From assembly GCF_001640805.2 (NCBI RefSeq), contig NC_066849.1, positions 21,639,336 through 21,703,335 on the forward strand: a DNA stretch of 64,000 nucleotides. Direction: 5' to 3'. Below are positions 49,157 to 61,127 of this stretch, in pieces (position 1 is the first letter of the stretch; every line of letters begins with the position of its first letter). Below the pieces are notes generated by a model, which saw only the letters and a list, made by a program, of their open reading frames with translations, was not told the DNA's origin and ran no database searches. A program made the position numbers and the translations under genes. The stretch comes from Lates calcarifer (Eukaryota; Chordata; Actinopteri; Centropomidae).

Positions 49157-51074
49157 GTAAGGAACGCTTCTGATAAACAAGATACACAGAGAGGAACTGC
49201 CCCGTTCCAACTTTTTTTTTTTTTAATGAACCGGCTTTTCACTTTTAACTATTGTATTTAAACTTATTTTTGAGGAATATTAGGAGCTAAATTATCCGTT
49301 TCATATATTTATCATCTTATTCCCCACCCCCAAAAGGATTAAAAAAAAACCCCAAAATAAAATAATTATGATACTACATTCTAACACTACTGAATTATAC
49401 ATTTTGTAAATGTTTGTTTACAATGTGAGTTTATTCTGAACTTCTATCACTTACACAATAAAAAACATTTGTTGGTTATCCTGTCATTAAGGCTACTGTT
49501 GCAAAAAATATAACTAGGCTATATGTGTTACTAACATATAGCTTAATGTGTGTTTGTGTCTTGCATAAATCTCTCTTTCCTTTTTCCTCTTATTTCCTGT
49601 AATCCAAAATAAATGGTAACAATGAAGATTTTCTTTCTCTTGTTTTTTTTTATTTTGTTTCTTTCAAAGCAGACAGATGATTTGACTATCTGACTAAATC
49701 CCATGTAGTATTTTCTTTGTCTAACACTATCATACTTCCTCTCATGATCTCCAAAGTCATCCAAAGTACTGAAATGAAAAGCAGCCTTTGTTGTTTGTGA
49801 GGACATGCTGTGCTGCTCGACTACAATAAATATTAATAGACTTTTCAAACCTGTTTTGTTCTCCAAGCACACACTGTGTAAATTTTCTTACCTGTAACAG
49901 AATATTAAATCATTATGAAGAAACACATTAGCAGCCAAGACTGTAGATTCACAGGCATTAACCTCTAAACACATCTAATCTTAATAAATTTAATTATGAC
50001 TTCTAAGAGAGGATTACTGTATCTATAAATTATAGGGCAATGGCTCCAGTCATTCCACGTTAATGTTTGTGTATTCAGGACTTTCCCTAAAAGAATGAAC
50101 TACAGTTTTGTTTCCATCAAAACAAGGAAGTAAAACATGTTGTATTACACCCTAACCTTTGCACCTGTGGGATGGCCTGCAGTCACCAAGAACAGATACT
50201 GTAACAATGATGGCCTCATTTGCACTGTAGATCATCAATTCATAGGGCCACTGTCATATAGTCAGAGGTCATTTTTGCTGCATTGTGGAAAATCCATAAA
50301 GCACATAGAGGGGAAGTGTTGTTGATGCTGTATTCAAGTTATTGGGATTGGAAGAGATCAATACACTGTCCAGGCATGACCCCCCCACCACCACTCCCCA
50401 CCCCCCCGTGCCACTTGGTCATGCAGATCTGTTCTAAGTATCTAAAGACCAATGATTAATCATGACAGTTCATCCGAAGCAGGTTCTGTGCTGTCGCTCC
50501 CACTATACCAGGAACACTTTAAAGATCTTTTAAAATGGGGTCTAACACTTAAAAACAACTCAGGCTGAAAACAACATGTGATAGACCTCATTAGGAAAGA
50601 GCCTCAAGTTAACATAGAGCGCTGGATGAAAGAACAGGAGGGGAAAAAACAAAGTGCGTCAGTGATTGAGTCTGTGGATGACCGTGCAGAGTGGAGGAGT
50701 TATATGAGAGCTGTGTATAGGTGAGGTGTGTATGTCTCTCTCTCTGTATGTGTGACATGGATGCCAGACACAGAGTGGAGTAGAGAGTAGGCCAGAATCT
50801 TAAATATCCCCGAGAGGCATTTTGTTTCACAGTCAGCAGATACACAGAGTCAGGCATGTAGTGTGTCGTCAATAGCGGCTGTGCCGAGTGCGACCACCTC
50901 TGTCTCTGCGCATAAAACACACCCACCAACAAGCATAATCAATTCAAGTCGTCCAATTCAATATACAGTAGCAGTAGCTGGAGTAAGACACAGACGTTTT
51001 TGTGTCGAGGAAAGTCATTCTCTCTTGTATTATTCTCAAATTGTTTATCATAACTTTAAAGTGCATAGTGCAAC

Positions 51075-51720
51075 TTTAGCATGTTAATATGCTGATACCG
51101 ACAACGTTAACATGCTGAGGTTTAGCTGGCATGTTACAGCTGAGGCTGACTGGAAAGTCATTAGTTTTGCAGGTATTTAGCCGGACTGTTTCTTGGCCAG
51201 AATGAGTTGCTAAGCAACAGGAAGACAGCGGCCTAGGCTTACCTTTGGACAGATGCAAGCTAAGTGTTTTCCTGTGCTTCCGGTCTTTGTGCTAAGCTAA
51301 GCTACGCAACTGCTGGCTCTAGCTTCTGGTTGTAGCATACAGATATAAGAGTGGTATCAATCTTTTCATCCAAGTCTTGGCAAGAAAGCAAATAAGATAA
51401 TAATTTCCTAAAAGGTCACCAAAATTATTTCAAGTCATCTTATGTGAAATGTCAAAGTCTAACGTCTCTGAATTTAAGGCAATCCATTCAATAGTTATCA
51501 AGATGTTTCACATAAAACCACAAAACTCAACCTTATGTTGATACTTGAGAAAATAACAGGGGATCAGCAAAGTAATTGGTCCTCTTGGGGACATAACTGT
51601 CTGTGCAAAATTTCATGGCAATCTGTGAGGCTCAGAAAAACAGTTTCTCAGCCTAAACCATAAGGTGCTGCTGCAATATAGAGATGTCACTTCATGTAGT
51701 CAACAAACAAGACAGACGGC
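51075..51720 (+). repeat. Fish interspersed repeat, copy interrupted by another repeat
   Basis: The left part (51075-51178) reads AACTTTAGCATG, CAGCTGAGGCTGACTGGAAA and TCATTAGTTTTGCAGGTATTT. The right part (51414-51720) reads AAGGTCACCAAAATTATTTC, CAATCCATTCAATAGTTATC, AACCACAAAACTCAACCTTA, CAGGGGATCAGCAAAG and AAATTTCATGGCAATC. Together they follow one abundant fish repeat. The right part also aligns with 54157-54300 in this window (AACCACAAATATCAACCTCA, TCAGGGGATC), which gives independent support. The interruption is described separately. Confidence 0.65.
51179..51413 (+). mobile_element. Second fish repeat inserted within the 51075-51720 copy
   Basis: The insert starts with GCCGGACTGTTTCTTGGC-like wording, continues with ACCTTTGGACAGATGCAAGC, GTGCTAAGCTAAGCTA, CTGCTGGCTCTAGCTTCTG, ATACAGATATAAGAGTGGTA, and ends GGCAAGAAAGCAAATAAG. 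This order is that of another very common fish repeat. Its borders fall exactly where the host repeat is interrupted. A target-site duplication is not clearly visible. Confidence 0.6.
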
Positions 51721-53363
51721 CAGATACTGAGTCGGCCATCTCATTCATTACAATCATTATCTCTAGACAGCCAATATCAAGTTAGAATATGCTGAATATC
51801 ACCTCTGAACCCACAAGAGGTGGGGATGAGAGTTAAAAAAAAAAATAAAGACGGAAACAAAAAAAAGAAAAGGTAGCCTCTTTCCCATCGTCAGCAGGAG
51901 TGAAGCAGAAGGGGACCAGCATGTTAATTGGTGATTTGATTAGTGTTTTAATATTGCAGCTGTGCACGACAGAGGAAAGCAACCGGCTGCCCAGAGGTTT
52001 TTCTTTTTTTTCCTGTCTTTTTTTAAAATCAACAGTCACTCCTCCAATGCAGGGGCCGTGGGGGTTATCACACAGCTTAGTCATTATGCACGTCATTCAG
52101 TTCATTTCCTCCTCAACTTTGAAAAGAGAAAAAAATGGTTTCTTTGCTCTTGTTTGGTAATGGAGAGTATCTGACGGAAGCAGAAAGATTCAAGCCATTT
52201 TGAATTGGGCCCAGTGTTTAAGAGCCCCATTTGGCTCCTGCTGTAGAAAAGTGGCTGAATGGGATCCACAGCCTGTGCTAAACTGAACTAGACTTAGTTG
52301 GGCTACATTTATGTCACCAGCAGTGTGTAGCCTACCACCACTGAGAGGAGGAAGCTCTATTTAAAAAGAGGGAAATGCCATATGCCATATTAGATAACAG
52401 ACTGAAAATGTTTTCTGTGCATTTATATGAATCATGTTTTGATTATCAGGGCCTGCATTGTTAATGTGTGTTTGTGCTGGGAGTTAACAATGCTCACAAA
52501 TTTTACCGAGGCTGATGAATAGGTTGATTTTTAATGCTGGGAATTACAGAGGGAAAATACAAGAGGAAGTGAGGGGGGTAATGACACCAGAATCCTGCCG
52601 AGAAAATGGTGTAAACATGGGTGCAGCACACTGTTTATATGTATGTGCTTGCATGCGTTATGCCACAGGGGCTTTGCATCAGGCAGCCTTTTACCTGGAG
52701 CCAGAGGGGGATCTGTGGCAAAGACAAGTAATCCCCCCACCCACCCCATGCACACATCTTTCTTCCCAACACCAAAACGCCAGGGCAGACAGCAGACAGG
52801 AGAGATAAGAAGTTTGCCAGATAAAGGAGCATCGGTGGTGGAGACAGAGGAGGAGGAGAGGAGCAAGATGGAAGAAAGGAAGGTGTGGAGGACTGGGGAG
52901 ATAAGGAAAGATAGGGGAGAAAACAGATGGAGATGAGAGTGTGTGTGTTTGTGTGTGTGGATAAGGTGTCAGGGGGGCAGGTCTTGGCTGGTTGTGCAGG
53001 TCGGGGTGATGCTGTGTGCCATAAGCTGAGAAATGAGCTCGCTCAGAAATGGTGGAATTAAACCATCTGAGAGGAGCCAGAGAGCAAGAGGGAGAATTGA
53101 AATGGGGAGGGTCTCTAAAGGTATCAGTGACTGTTAACACAAGGAGTCTGCAGCCACCATTGCATGCCAACATGCTCACAATGACTGTGCTGATCTCAGT
53201 ACTTTAGATTTGGTTATAAACGCAACTATTAAAAATGATTTTAACCTGATGATGGCGTTCAGTGAAGAGGAGTGTATTATATTTCGTCCTGAGATTAACG
53301 TGAATGCTTTCACCACATTTTCAGGCAAATATCCTATTGTTATCCAGACATTTCTCTCTAAAC

Positions 53364-54156
53364 CAGCGGTCACCAAACTTTTTTGCACCACGGACGGGTA
53401 TCATGCAAGATGACATTTACACGGACCGGCCGTCGTCGGGATGGTCCAAATCACCGAAAAATAGACTTGGCATAAAAACAAACAAACGTAACGAGCATTA
53501 TAGATCAAACTCACCATAACGCAGCAGCAGGAAGCATCAGCTCTTCAACAGTGAAAGACTTCTTAGCCTTAGCAACGCGGTTAGCAACGAAGTACGTTGT
53601 TCTCAGTGCAGCTACAGTTGTTCCTGTGGTGGCCCTGAAGACTGTCCTTCTTGTCCACGGTTTTTTCCCCCAACGAACTTAAGTTCAGGTTTATCTTTTA
53701 ATGCTTTGTCAAAGTAGTTTTGAAGGCTTCACTGCCTCATTTGATAGCCTGTTGCCACATTATGTAGAGCCAGCCTGGAGCAGGTGAATCACCTGCCGTA
53801 TTTTAAGTTGAACTCCTGGTATTTCCCACTAAATTCAGCTTTGTTTTTCTTGACAGTCTTAGGCTTTTCTGCTGTTTCATCATTGGGCATTTTTCCCTTT
53901 TCAAAGACGCTCTTCACAGACATTTTTAAAAAAACACATTTTAGCTAGTTAGCTCGCTAGCTTCATTTATCGGGCATCACAGCCATGACAAACAGGTATG
54001 TGTCAAGCGGTATCAGGAGGCACAGACGGATGTGATGGGCAGAGATTCCGGTCACTTTTCAAAATAAAACACCATAACAACAATATAAATTTTTTATGCT
54101 TTCTGTGCGGTCCGGTACTAAATGATCCACAACCTGGTACCGGTTGGGGACCGCTG
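53364..54156 (-). mobile_element. Non-autonomous hAT DNA transposon (793 bp) with intact ends
   Basis: The terminal inverted repeats start CAGCGGTC at 53364 and end GACCGCTG at 54156; 14 of the first 16 bases pair between the two ends. The element is bracketed by a perfect 8-bp target-site duplication CTCTAAAC (53356-53363 and 54157-54164), which is the hAT hallmark. The termini (GCACCACGGAC, ACCGGTTGGGGACCG) resemble ZBED5/Charlie-type hAT elements. A broken transposase fragment runs on the minus strand inside. With less than 800 bp and no catalytic core it cannot encode its own transposase. Confidence 0.88.
53520..53923 (-). pseudogene. Decayed hAT transposase N-terminal fragment
   Basis: From ATG 53921-53923 the minus strand reads an N terminus rich in lysine, with TVKKNKAEFSGKYQEFNLKYG, before a stop at 53789-53791. 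After deletions another frame carries VAKAKKSFTVEELMLPAA, near 53540. Both resemble consecutive segments of the ZBED5/FAM200-type hAT transposase, the second being its RVAKAKKPHT-like motif. Stops, frame changes and loss of the zinc-finger, catalytic DDE and dimerisation parts make it non-functional. Confidence 0.6.
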
Positions 54157-54935
54157 CTCTAAACCACAAATATCAACCTCATGGCAGCACTAGAAAAGTC
54201 AGGGGATCTCTACACTTGCCAGTGTCCATCATCTGAGGGCCATGAATATCTGTACAAAATAGTTGTCCAGTTATCTCACCAGAGACCAAAGTCATGGACT
54301 GACCAACCAATCCAAATACCTACTAACACTGCTATCTCTAGAGCCATGAAAAGAAAAAAAGAGGACTATTTTGTGAGGAAATTGGCTGTAGGTGCAGCAG
54401 CTAAATGATTCCAGTTGAGCGGCTCATCTGTGCATCTCCCCTCGTCTCTATGTGTAACTGGCTCATTTTGATTAAGCTTTTAAACCAGGATGATAATTAA
54501 ACAGCCATTTCTAGAGATGAAGCATCTTTGAGATTTGAACAAAGTGATGCACTTGCTGTTGGACAGATATAAGCTGGCATTCATTGGCAGAACAGAGCAG
54601 GGGAGGATTAAACAGATAAGCCCTGTTAAGGTGAACCATAAGGGCAAGTTTACAGTGCAGTGTGTGCAGCTGATGTAAAGGTCTGCCTTTCTCTCTGTCT
54701 GTCGTAGGTTTTCCTTGTGATCCCTGACAGAGCGAGGACAGTGACACTGACTCGGCCATTGTCTCCTGACTGTTTCCGAGCAGAGTGAGGCACCCCGAGT
54801 GCCTCAGCTGTCCATTGTGACTGTAGAGAAGAAAGAAAGATCCAGCTTGTCTGTATAAAGACCTATTCAGCATCATTTCTCTTTGCTAGCTACATTTGCA
54901 ACCCTAAGAACAGCAGTGAAGTCTCAGCACTATCC

Positions 54936-55400
54936 CTACCCCCAAGCCTTTCCCCTCCATCCTCAGCCCCCCTCTCCTCTAACCCCCTTATCCCTATTCC
55001 ACTCTGTCGGCCCCTTCCCTCTCCCCATCCCGAGCTTCAGCCTCAGCCTCTGCCCCATTCAGAGTCCCAGATGACAGCTCAGAAACATCCGTTACCCTCC
55101 CACTCCACACGAGCCTTCTTTCCTCTCCCTCCAGCCCCCGTGGCGCTTGGCACCAATGCCCATCACATAGACAGATGGAGCCAACCCTGACCCCTCTCCT
55201 CGCCCGTGGGGACGCAAAGAGAATCAACGCCTGACTAGAGGAGAGGGGGTGAGAGTGAGCAGGGGAGGGGGAGACAGGAAGGAGAGGAGAGGAGAGTATT
55301 GCTTTGTCACCACAGCAACACATCGCCCAGTCTCCCGTGGACTCCCCTTCAACCAAACCCGAGGCTCTGGGATAAAAAGGCGCACAGCAGGAAAGTCAGC
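54936..55400 (+). promoter_or_regulatory. Pyrimidine/purine blocks followed by a TATA-like site
   Basis: A C/T-rich block (54936-55150) is followed by a G/A-rich block (55227-55300). About 70 bp further on lies GGGATAAAAAGGCG (TATA-like, 55369-55382). A pyrimidine tract with AG at 54706-54707 could be an acceptor upstream. This arrangement could be an alternative promoter or 5' exon for tmem125, but no convincing donor follows and no coding sequence is present. Confidence 0.25.
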
Positions 55401-57975
55401 AGCAGGACCAGAAGGACCTCATTTTTTTCCCTCAATTGTGCCTGACATATTTTTTCTTTGATTATTTGGCAGAGGTATCTTGTTCCGTGCTTGCATGGAG
55501 AGAAGAAGCGAACATTGACAAAATTCTAAATATAGGAAACGTCATTTGAAAGAAGCAGGAAACCACAAGGAGACGTATCTAAAAATGCTGAAGGAAAACC
55601 CACTCCAGAGTCAAACGTGTAGCTGAAGTTTTTCTGAACACCACAAAAGTTTCAGTCTGAGCCCTACACTTCCTTTTCCCTCTGGCTTCTGTGATCTAAA
55701 TGAACTACGGTGGTAAAAGCTGCAATCGCTGGCAGAAATTTAGCCATTTTAACACACAGATCAACACACAGGAGAGACTTTTTACAGTAAGCAAGCCACT
55801 TTTTCGTTGTGCTTTCCACACCTTAATAAAGCAGAAAGCTTTTCACTGAAAGTAAAAAGGAAATACATATGGGACTCCAGTCAGAGTTTCCTTGGGTGTG
55901 CACATATACCTTCATCTAAGCTGTAACATCCTGCATTGCACCTCTGCTAAGTGATCACACATCCATTTTGTGTCAGGGCATCTGCAGTTTCACTCTGGCT
56001 AAAAATCTCACCCTCAATTTTTCGACTACTCCACTTTCCTTGGATGTTGTTGCTGTCTCCTAACCTACTCTGCTGACCGGCATTCTGATTAGCATATAAT
56101 GCCAGACAACCAATTTTAAAAGAACCACGCTTCAACAATAAAATGAGACACTAATGGCCGGTGAAATGAATTCAGCGGGCCAACATAACAGAGGGGGGAA
56201 TACCGGAGTCCCAAAGCTTCCCAGGTAATTGGAGTGCAGTATAGTGTTTTTTACTCCAAAGCACAGCTCCTCTGGTGACCTTGCAGGCTGAAAACTAAGA
56301 GGAGGCAGGCACACAGAGTGAAAGAGAAAGAGAATGATACTCTATGTCCGAGGTTTACAATTATCTTTGGGATTTTTCATCATTACTCTCGGTGCATTAG
56401 CATAACAGAGAAAGTTTGGACTGTTAGCGTCAGCCTCTCTTCAGTCATTTCAGTTTTCAGAGCAGAGCTGAGTGTCCAGGACACATTTATTATTCCAGTC
56501 ACTTAAAAGGAACCCATTTAGGATGTTCTTAGTAACTGTTTCAAATAAATTGTGATAATGATCACTGGTGCAGCTTTCTATAGCTTCTGTGAGATACTTT
56601 GTTGGTATAACCGTTGTTTTTTTGATGAGTTAATGACCATCAAATTCTGATCTTCTTTGATTTCACAGGAGTTTTGGATTGTCAATCTAAAACTCCCTAA
56701 TTGGGCCAAATGAAGGGATAAAGTGGATCATCATTAACACAGTTTTCTGACTGTTATTTGTTTTTGCAATTGGATAAAGTAGTACATCTGAGCATTCATA
56801 TTTTATGAACATGCAAAAGAGTATTGTGGGAGTAGTGTGAAAATTCACAGCTGAGGTGTAAAGATTCAAGTTTGGACATAATGTTCTGAAGGTTTTTACT
56901 GCACAGATGTAAAGGACTTAAATGTTTTGTTCCTGACTAAATGCGCTTTTATGCTGTGCAACACTAATGATCATGTAAGTTTGCTGCATGTCACCACCAT
57001 AATAGAATCTCCCAGTCTGAAGAATTTCTAAATTTTGAGAGCTTTTGGTTGCCAAAGCTCCCAACTGACCATCGCGCACTGTGCACAAATATTTTACCAC
57101 ATTTCTCAACAGATGGCACAAAATTGGTGGCTTTAATTCCAGATTACTCCAGCACTGTGGTCCTTGGAAAAACTGAACTGTGGTGTTGTGTGGAGTTGTG
57201 TAAATTGTTTGTGCCTCTGTACCTGTTTTCTATTACTTAAAAGGAGGCCAGTGGAGAGTGGAGCAGTGAGTCAGTGCTTTTGTAAAGATATTTATGAGGC
57301 CAATATGACACGGCTGATATGACAGAGTCTAGAGGTCATATAAGTGATAAAAGAGGAAAGGCAGACACAGTCCAGCAGCTGTGTGTGTGTGTATGTCTAT
57401 GGGGACCAGAGTGTGAGAAACACAACATGGAGTAAGATATACTAGAGTCATTAAGGGTTCGATTTCATCTTATGATCTTTGTTGCATGCCATCGCCTCTC
57501 ACTCTATCACCCAGTTGTTTCCCTGCTACAGTTTACTGTGAGCTATCTAATGAAACAGAAAATGATCTTTCACGAAACTGTGCTGTATGGAGAGAGGTGA
57601 TATTTTCAAAGCCTCAGTAAGAGAGAGGTTTGGGTGGTGGTGGAGTATCGCACATATTGTTTTTGTCACCTTAACACCTTTGGCGCCTCCACCTCAGACA
57701 CAAAAAACATAAGGATACACACCTCAATTACTGTGCTATTTCTGTGGCGCTACCTGTCAGTGACGCCGAGCTCAAACCAGCTGGGATTAATTAGTCACTC
57801 AACACACATACACACACAAATGCAGCTTCATCTCTGTCCATCTGTGTGTGAAACACACACATGCACACATCACAAGTGAATAAACACACATGCCAACACT
57901 CATGTACTTTTCACATCTTCACCTTTTACTACGTATTTACAGCTGTTCGCTCTTACAAAAACACTCACACACAAG

Positions 57976-57979
<4 letters not shown>

Positions 57980-58009
<30 letters not shown>
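57980..58009 (+). repeat. (CA)n microsatellite
   Basis: A pure CA run of about 30 bp, preceded by degenerate CA-rich DNA from about 57800. Confidence 0.95.
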
Positions 58010-58012
<3 letters not shown>

Positions 58013-58569
58013 ATCCATCAGATACAGAGTGTGAAAAGCTTCCAGAACAGCATGTTGCCAATAAACACACCTCCTCCCTCTCCTGTAATTACCTCACTCT
58101 TGATTTCACACCTTGTGTATGCACTTCATATCTCTCCGTGTCACTGTGTTACTGCTCTGCCTCAGTGCAAGGCAATACCTGTCCACACTAATATGAAATG
58201 TGATCTTGCATTTAGTTTATAGTCTTTTCTGAACAGGCGTGGGGGAAAATATTTATAATATAGAATTGTTCCTGTCACTGCATTTTCAATGGTTTCTAGG
58301 GGTGCCAAAAGTTTTTTTTTTTTAAACAAGATTTCCAGACTGAATGGGAGATCATGTTATACTTGCTCAGATTGACATATTTTTTTATCTTGCAGAGCAG
58401 TGTTTGTGTTAGCAAAATCCATGGCCAGTGAGGACAAGCTGTAACTCCTGTCAGCTTGTGTTGGGGCGCGTGGGCTTGTGCCGTGCACTGCTGACTTTGA
58501 TAGAAATAAAGCCGCTGACAGGTTTTTAAAGACAAGCTGTCGACAGCCATAACCTTGAGGATGTTTGTT

Positions 58570-58602
58570 TGTGTGTGTGTGTGTGTGTGTGGGTGTGTGT
58601 GC
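58570..58602 (+). repeat. (GT)n microsatellite
   Basis: A GT run with a single GG interruption, about 33 bp. Confidence 0.95.
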
Positions 58603-59120
58603 TGTATATGTTTACATGATTGTGTTATGGGGGATGTGTGATGAGTACAAACTACAGTAGAGAGATTCAATATGCTGAGGTAAGGCAAAGAACGAACAAA
58701 GAGAGGATGGGGAATTAAACTGTCTTTCAGGTATAATGAGCCTTTACCTGACATGGGGTACAGTATAGTATAGACAATAGACACACAAGGGAGGAAGGAT
58801 GATTAACTGGACTCAAGGTACTGGAGAATTCAAATGTGAGGACTCATCACGTGAGCTGCTGTGGGTGTGTGTTTGGGAGAATGAGAGGGAGAAAATTTAC
58901 ATTTGTGCATTAGTTGTTTGATTTTGTGTGTCTCTCTGTGTGTGTGCATATGTGTGTGGATGGGCATTGTTTATTCTATCGGCAGCTGATGCTTGTTTCA
59001 TCCAGCCGCCTCTGTAGTGGCAACTCATTAGCATAGTGATAATGAGAGATAGAGAAGGTTGCCAGTGTCAGCACACCAAGTTTTTTACATCATCAAAACA
59101 GCAGTTTTGGGCATTCAGAG

Positions 59121-59124
<4 letters not shown>

Positions 59125-59177
<53 letters not shown>
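59125..59177 (+). repeat. (TG)26 microsatellite
   Basis: The longest dinucleotide array of the window, about 53 bp without interruption, followed by TACGTACA. Confidence 0.97.
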
Positions 59178-59180
<3 letters not shown>

Positions 59181-60035
59181 TACATTTTTAATTTGATGGA
59201 TTTTTATCCTCCATGTACTGCAAAGATACACAAACTTAGAATTTTAAACAGTAACTTCACATCAAGCTGAATAGCACTGGATCAGTGCATTGCTGGTAGA
59301 TGTGGTCAGAAGCACCTGTTATCACACCAAAGTGATGGTCACCAAAGTGCACGTCTACATCACTACAGCAAGATAAGAATTTCAGCCACTGGAACTTGCA
59401 ACTTGCAAATGTTGTGAAGTTACCCTTATACTGCTTTATTTGTATGACTAGATCTTTCAGGGTGTGGAAAACAAACAGACATTAAACCTGCATTCCTTGT
59501 TCACAGAGCCTTTAATGTTGAGAACAAAGTGGATTAAAAGTAAAACCAGTCTCTGGAACTGACAATCCCTTTACTCTGCTTTGTGTTGTTGTGCTGGGTG
59601 AAGGAAAAATGGATGGGACCCCTGCACCTGTCTCTGTGGAGGTCAGACACAGAATCTATGTACAGGTCTGTCATACAGTTAGCTTAGACTTAGCGCACTG
59701 TAAAATATTAACAACTTATCTTACTACAGCAGCTAACAGTTTGCTGAGTGCACTATTTCATGTATTATCAGTCCAGCACTGTAAAATGCACCACATCCTC
59801 TTGTTACATCTCTCAGTATCACCCCAGTCCTGATGAGTCACAACACCATCATGTTCATACACGGGACATATTGATATGAATTCACTGAATTTGTGCAGGC
59901 CACTGAGCACCTGGGACATGTCTGCTAGGAACCAGCAGTCATTCAGAGAAAATATACCCACACTACTGAATAGATGGAGAGTGGAATCACACTCTGTACA
60001 AACCCTGTTACATCTTCATCTGTCTTCTCTTCCAG

Positions 60036-60428
60036 GTGATTGCCGCCACTCTGCAAAACTAAACTAGAAATTCTGTGGATGTTTGGATTCTTTGCTTCAG
60101 ATCTGGATTCCTCTCTGTATCCAGTCAGGGCGAGTGATAAGCATTTTCATTCACAGAGGAGCAAGAGCCCTGAACTGACTTGTGAACTGCTGTGGAAACT
60201 TTGGATACAGACCTGGGTGGATAAAACTACAATAGATTGAAATCAGTCAAGTGTTTTAGGACATTTGGTGCATTGCCTTTGGTTCATTTCCTGCATAGAT
60301 TTGCCACCAACTCTAGCCACATTTTAGATTTTCAGGATAAAAGCAGCAACTCCCCTAAGACTTAAAGATTCTTACCTGGATTTCGTGGTGGTGGCGTCCC
60401 TATTCAACAGGCTGGGAGTGGCGTTGGG
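60036..60428 (+). other. Probable 5' UTR part of the tmem125 coding exon
   Basis: A pyrimidine tract and AG (TTCTCTTCCAG, ending 60035) make a good splice acceptor. The 393 bases that follow up to the ATG contain stops in the coding frame and no conserved protein sequence, so they fit untranslated leader. The acceptor implies at least one upstream exon. Confidence 0.5.
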
Positions 60429-61127
60429 ATGCCTGAACTGGATAACTTTCCCCCCCTGAGGGGCCCCGGAGGCCCTGAGCTGGGCCTAAATGGACCGGCA
60501 GACCCAGCTCAAATTCAGCACAGTATCCTGGAGGAGCAGGTAGAGCTATGGTGGTTCAGAGATCCTGGGAAGTCTCTGCTCTGCTACTGTGTGGCTGTGC
60601 TTCTAATCCTAGGCTGTGGGCTGGGAGGAGTTGGACTTCTCTCCACCACCACCAGTGTCTCAAGCGAATGGCGTCTGGGCGCAGGCACAGCCCTCTGCCT
60701 GCTCGCCCTGGGAGTCCTCCTCAAACAACTGCTCAGCTCAGCTGTGCAGGACATGAATTGCGTTAGGAGCCGACAGCGGATTGACATGCTAAAAAGTGGC
60801 GGTTTATCAGACCTCCTTGTGGTTTTGATTACCGGGCTGTCGCTGTTGATTTGTGGAGGGGTTCTACTACGTCTGGCCCTGGCTAACCACATGCCGAAGC
60901 CTGGCCAAGCCCTTAATGACATGTACATTTCTGGAGTGGTTTTGTTGGCTGGAGGGGGGGCTGCAGTTGTGGGTGTTGGGATATACTTGGTTGTGGTGAT
61001 CCTGCTTGAGAGGACAAGGCACGGACGGAGGTTGGTGGACCGGGTTTTGAATATCTTCACTGTCTCTGGACACATGGAACGCCAGGCTCGCAGAGAGACT
61101 ACCTCCAGTCTGGCTAACCTCATATGA
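60429..61127 (+). CDS. tmem125: Transmembrane protein 125, single coding exon
   Basis: The 232-residue frame matches vertebrate TMEM125 (human 219) along its length. Shared features are EEQVELWW near residue 35, a first membrane segment at about 50-71 ending GGVGLLSTTTS, SSEWRLGAGTALCLLALGVL with a second segment at 82-99, the near-invariant KQLLSSAVQDMNC (99-111), two further membrane segments at about 129-151 and 167-193, and the C-terminal RRETTSSLANLI tail. There is no cleavable signal peptide; four passes are predicted by eye. TMEM125 is a multi-pass membrane protein of unknown biochemical role, with expression biased to epithelia in mammals. As in human, all coding sequence sits in one exon. 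The N terminus before residue 35 is proline- and glycine-rich and less conserved. No other ATG competes for the start. Confidence 0.95.
   Translation: MPELDNFPPLRGPGGPELGLNGPADPAQIQHSILEEQVELWWFRDPGKSLLCYCVAVLLILGCGLGGVGLLSTTTSVSSEWRLGAGTALCLLALGVLLKQLLSSAVQDMNCVRSRQRIDMLKSGGLSDLLVVLITGLSLLICGGVLLRLALANHMPKPGQALNDMYISGVVLLAGGGAAVVGVGIYLVVVILLERTRHGRRLVDRVLNIFTVSGHMERQARRETTSSLANLI

Larger units (their letters stand above)
53160..54352 (+). repeat. Older fish repeat copy split by a hAT insertion
   Basis: The left arm (53160-53355) has CCAACATGCTCACAATGAC and TTAACCTGATGATGGCGTTC. The right arm (54165-54352) has CACAAATATCAACCTCATGG, CACTAGAAAAGTCAGGGGATC, CATGAATATCTGTACAAAAT and a closing TCTCTAGAGCCAT. 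These are consecutive parts of the same family as 51075-51720. Removing 53364-54156 and one copy of the 8-bp duplication makes them contiguous. Confidence 0.7.
49157..60035 (+). other. Putative long first intron of tmem125, repeat-rich
   Basis: Between the GTAAGG donor and the TTCTCTTCCAG acceptor no coding exon is supported. The interval holds a nested repeat pair (51075-51720), a hAT element inside an older repeat (53160-54352), pyrimidine/purine blocks and a TATA-like site (54936-55380), and three long CA/GT microsatellites (57980-59177). A block at about 51900-52090 looks less degenerate and could be conserved non-coding DNA. Whether the whole interval is one intron is inferred. Confidence 0.4.

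Noticed and set aside
52691..53179. 162-codon minus-strand frame
   Set aside because: Lies over purine-rich DNA that is open in several frames; no domain or conserved pattern.
57450..57470. GGGTTCGATTTC as a tRNA T-loop
   Set aside because: No acceptor stem, A box or anticodon arm fits around it.
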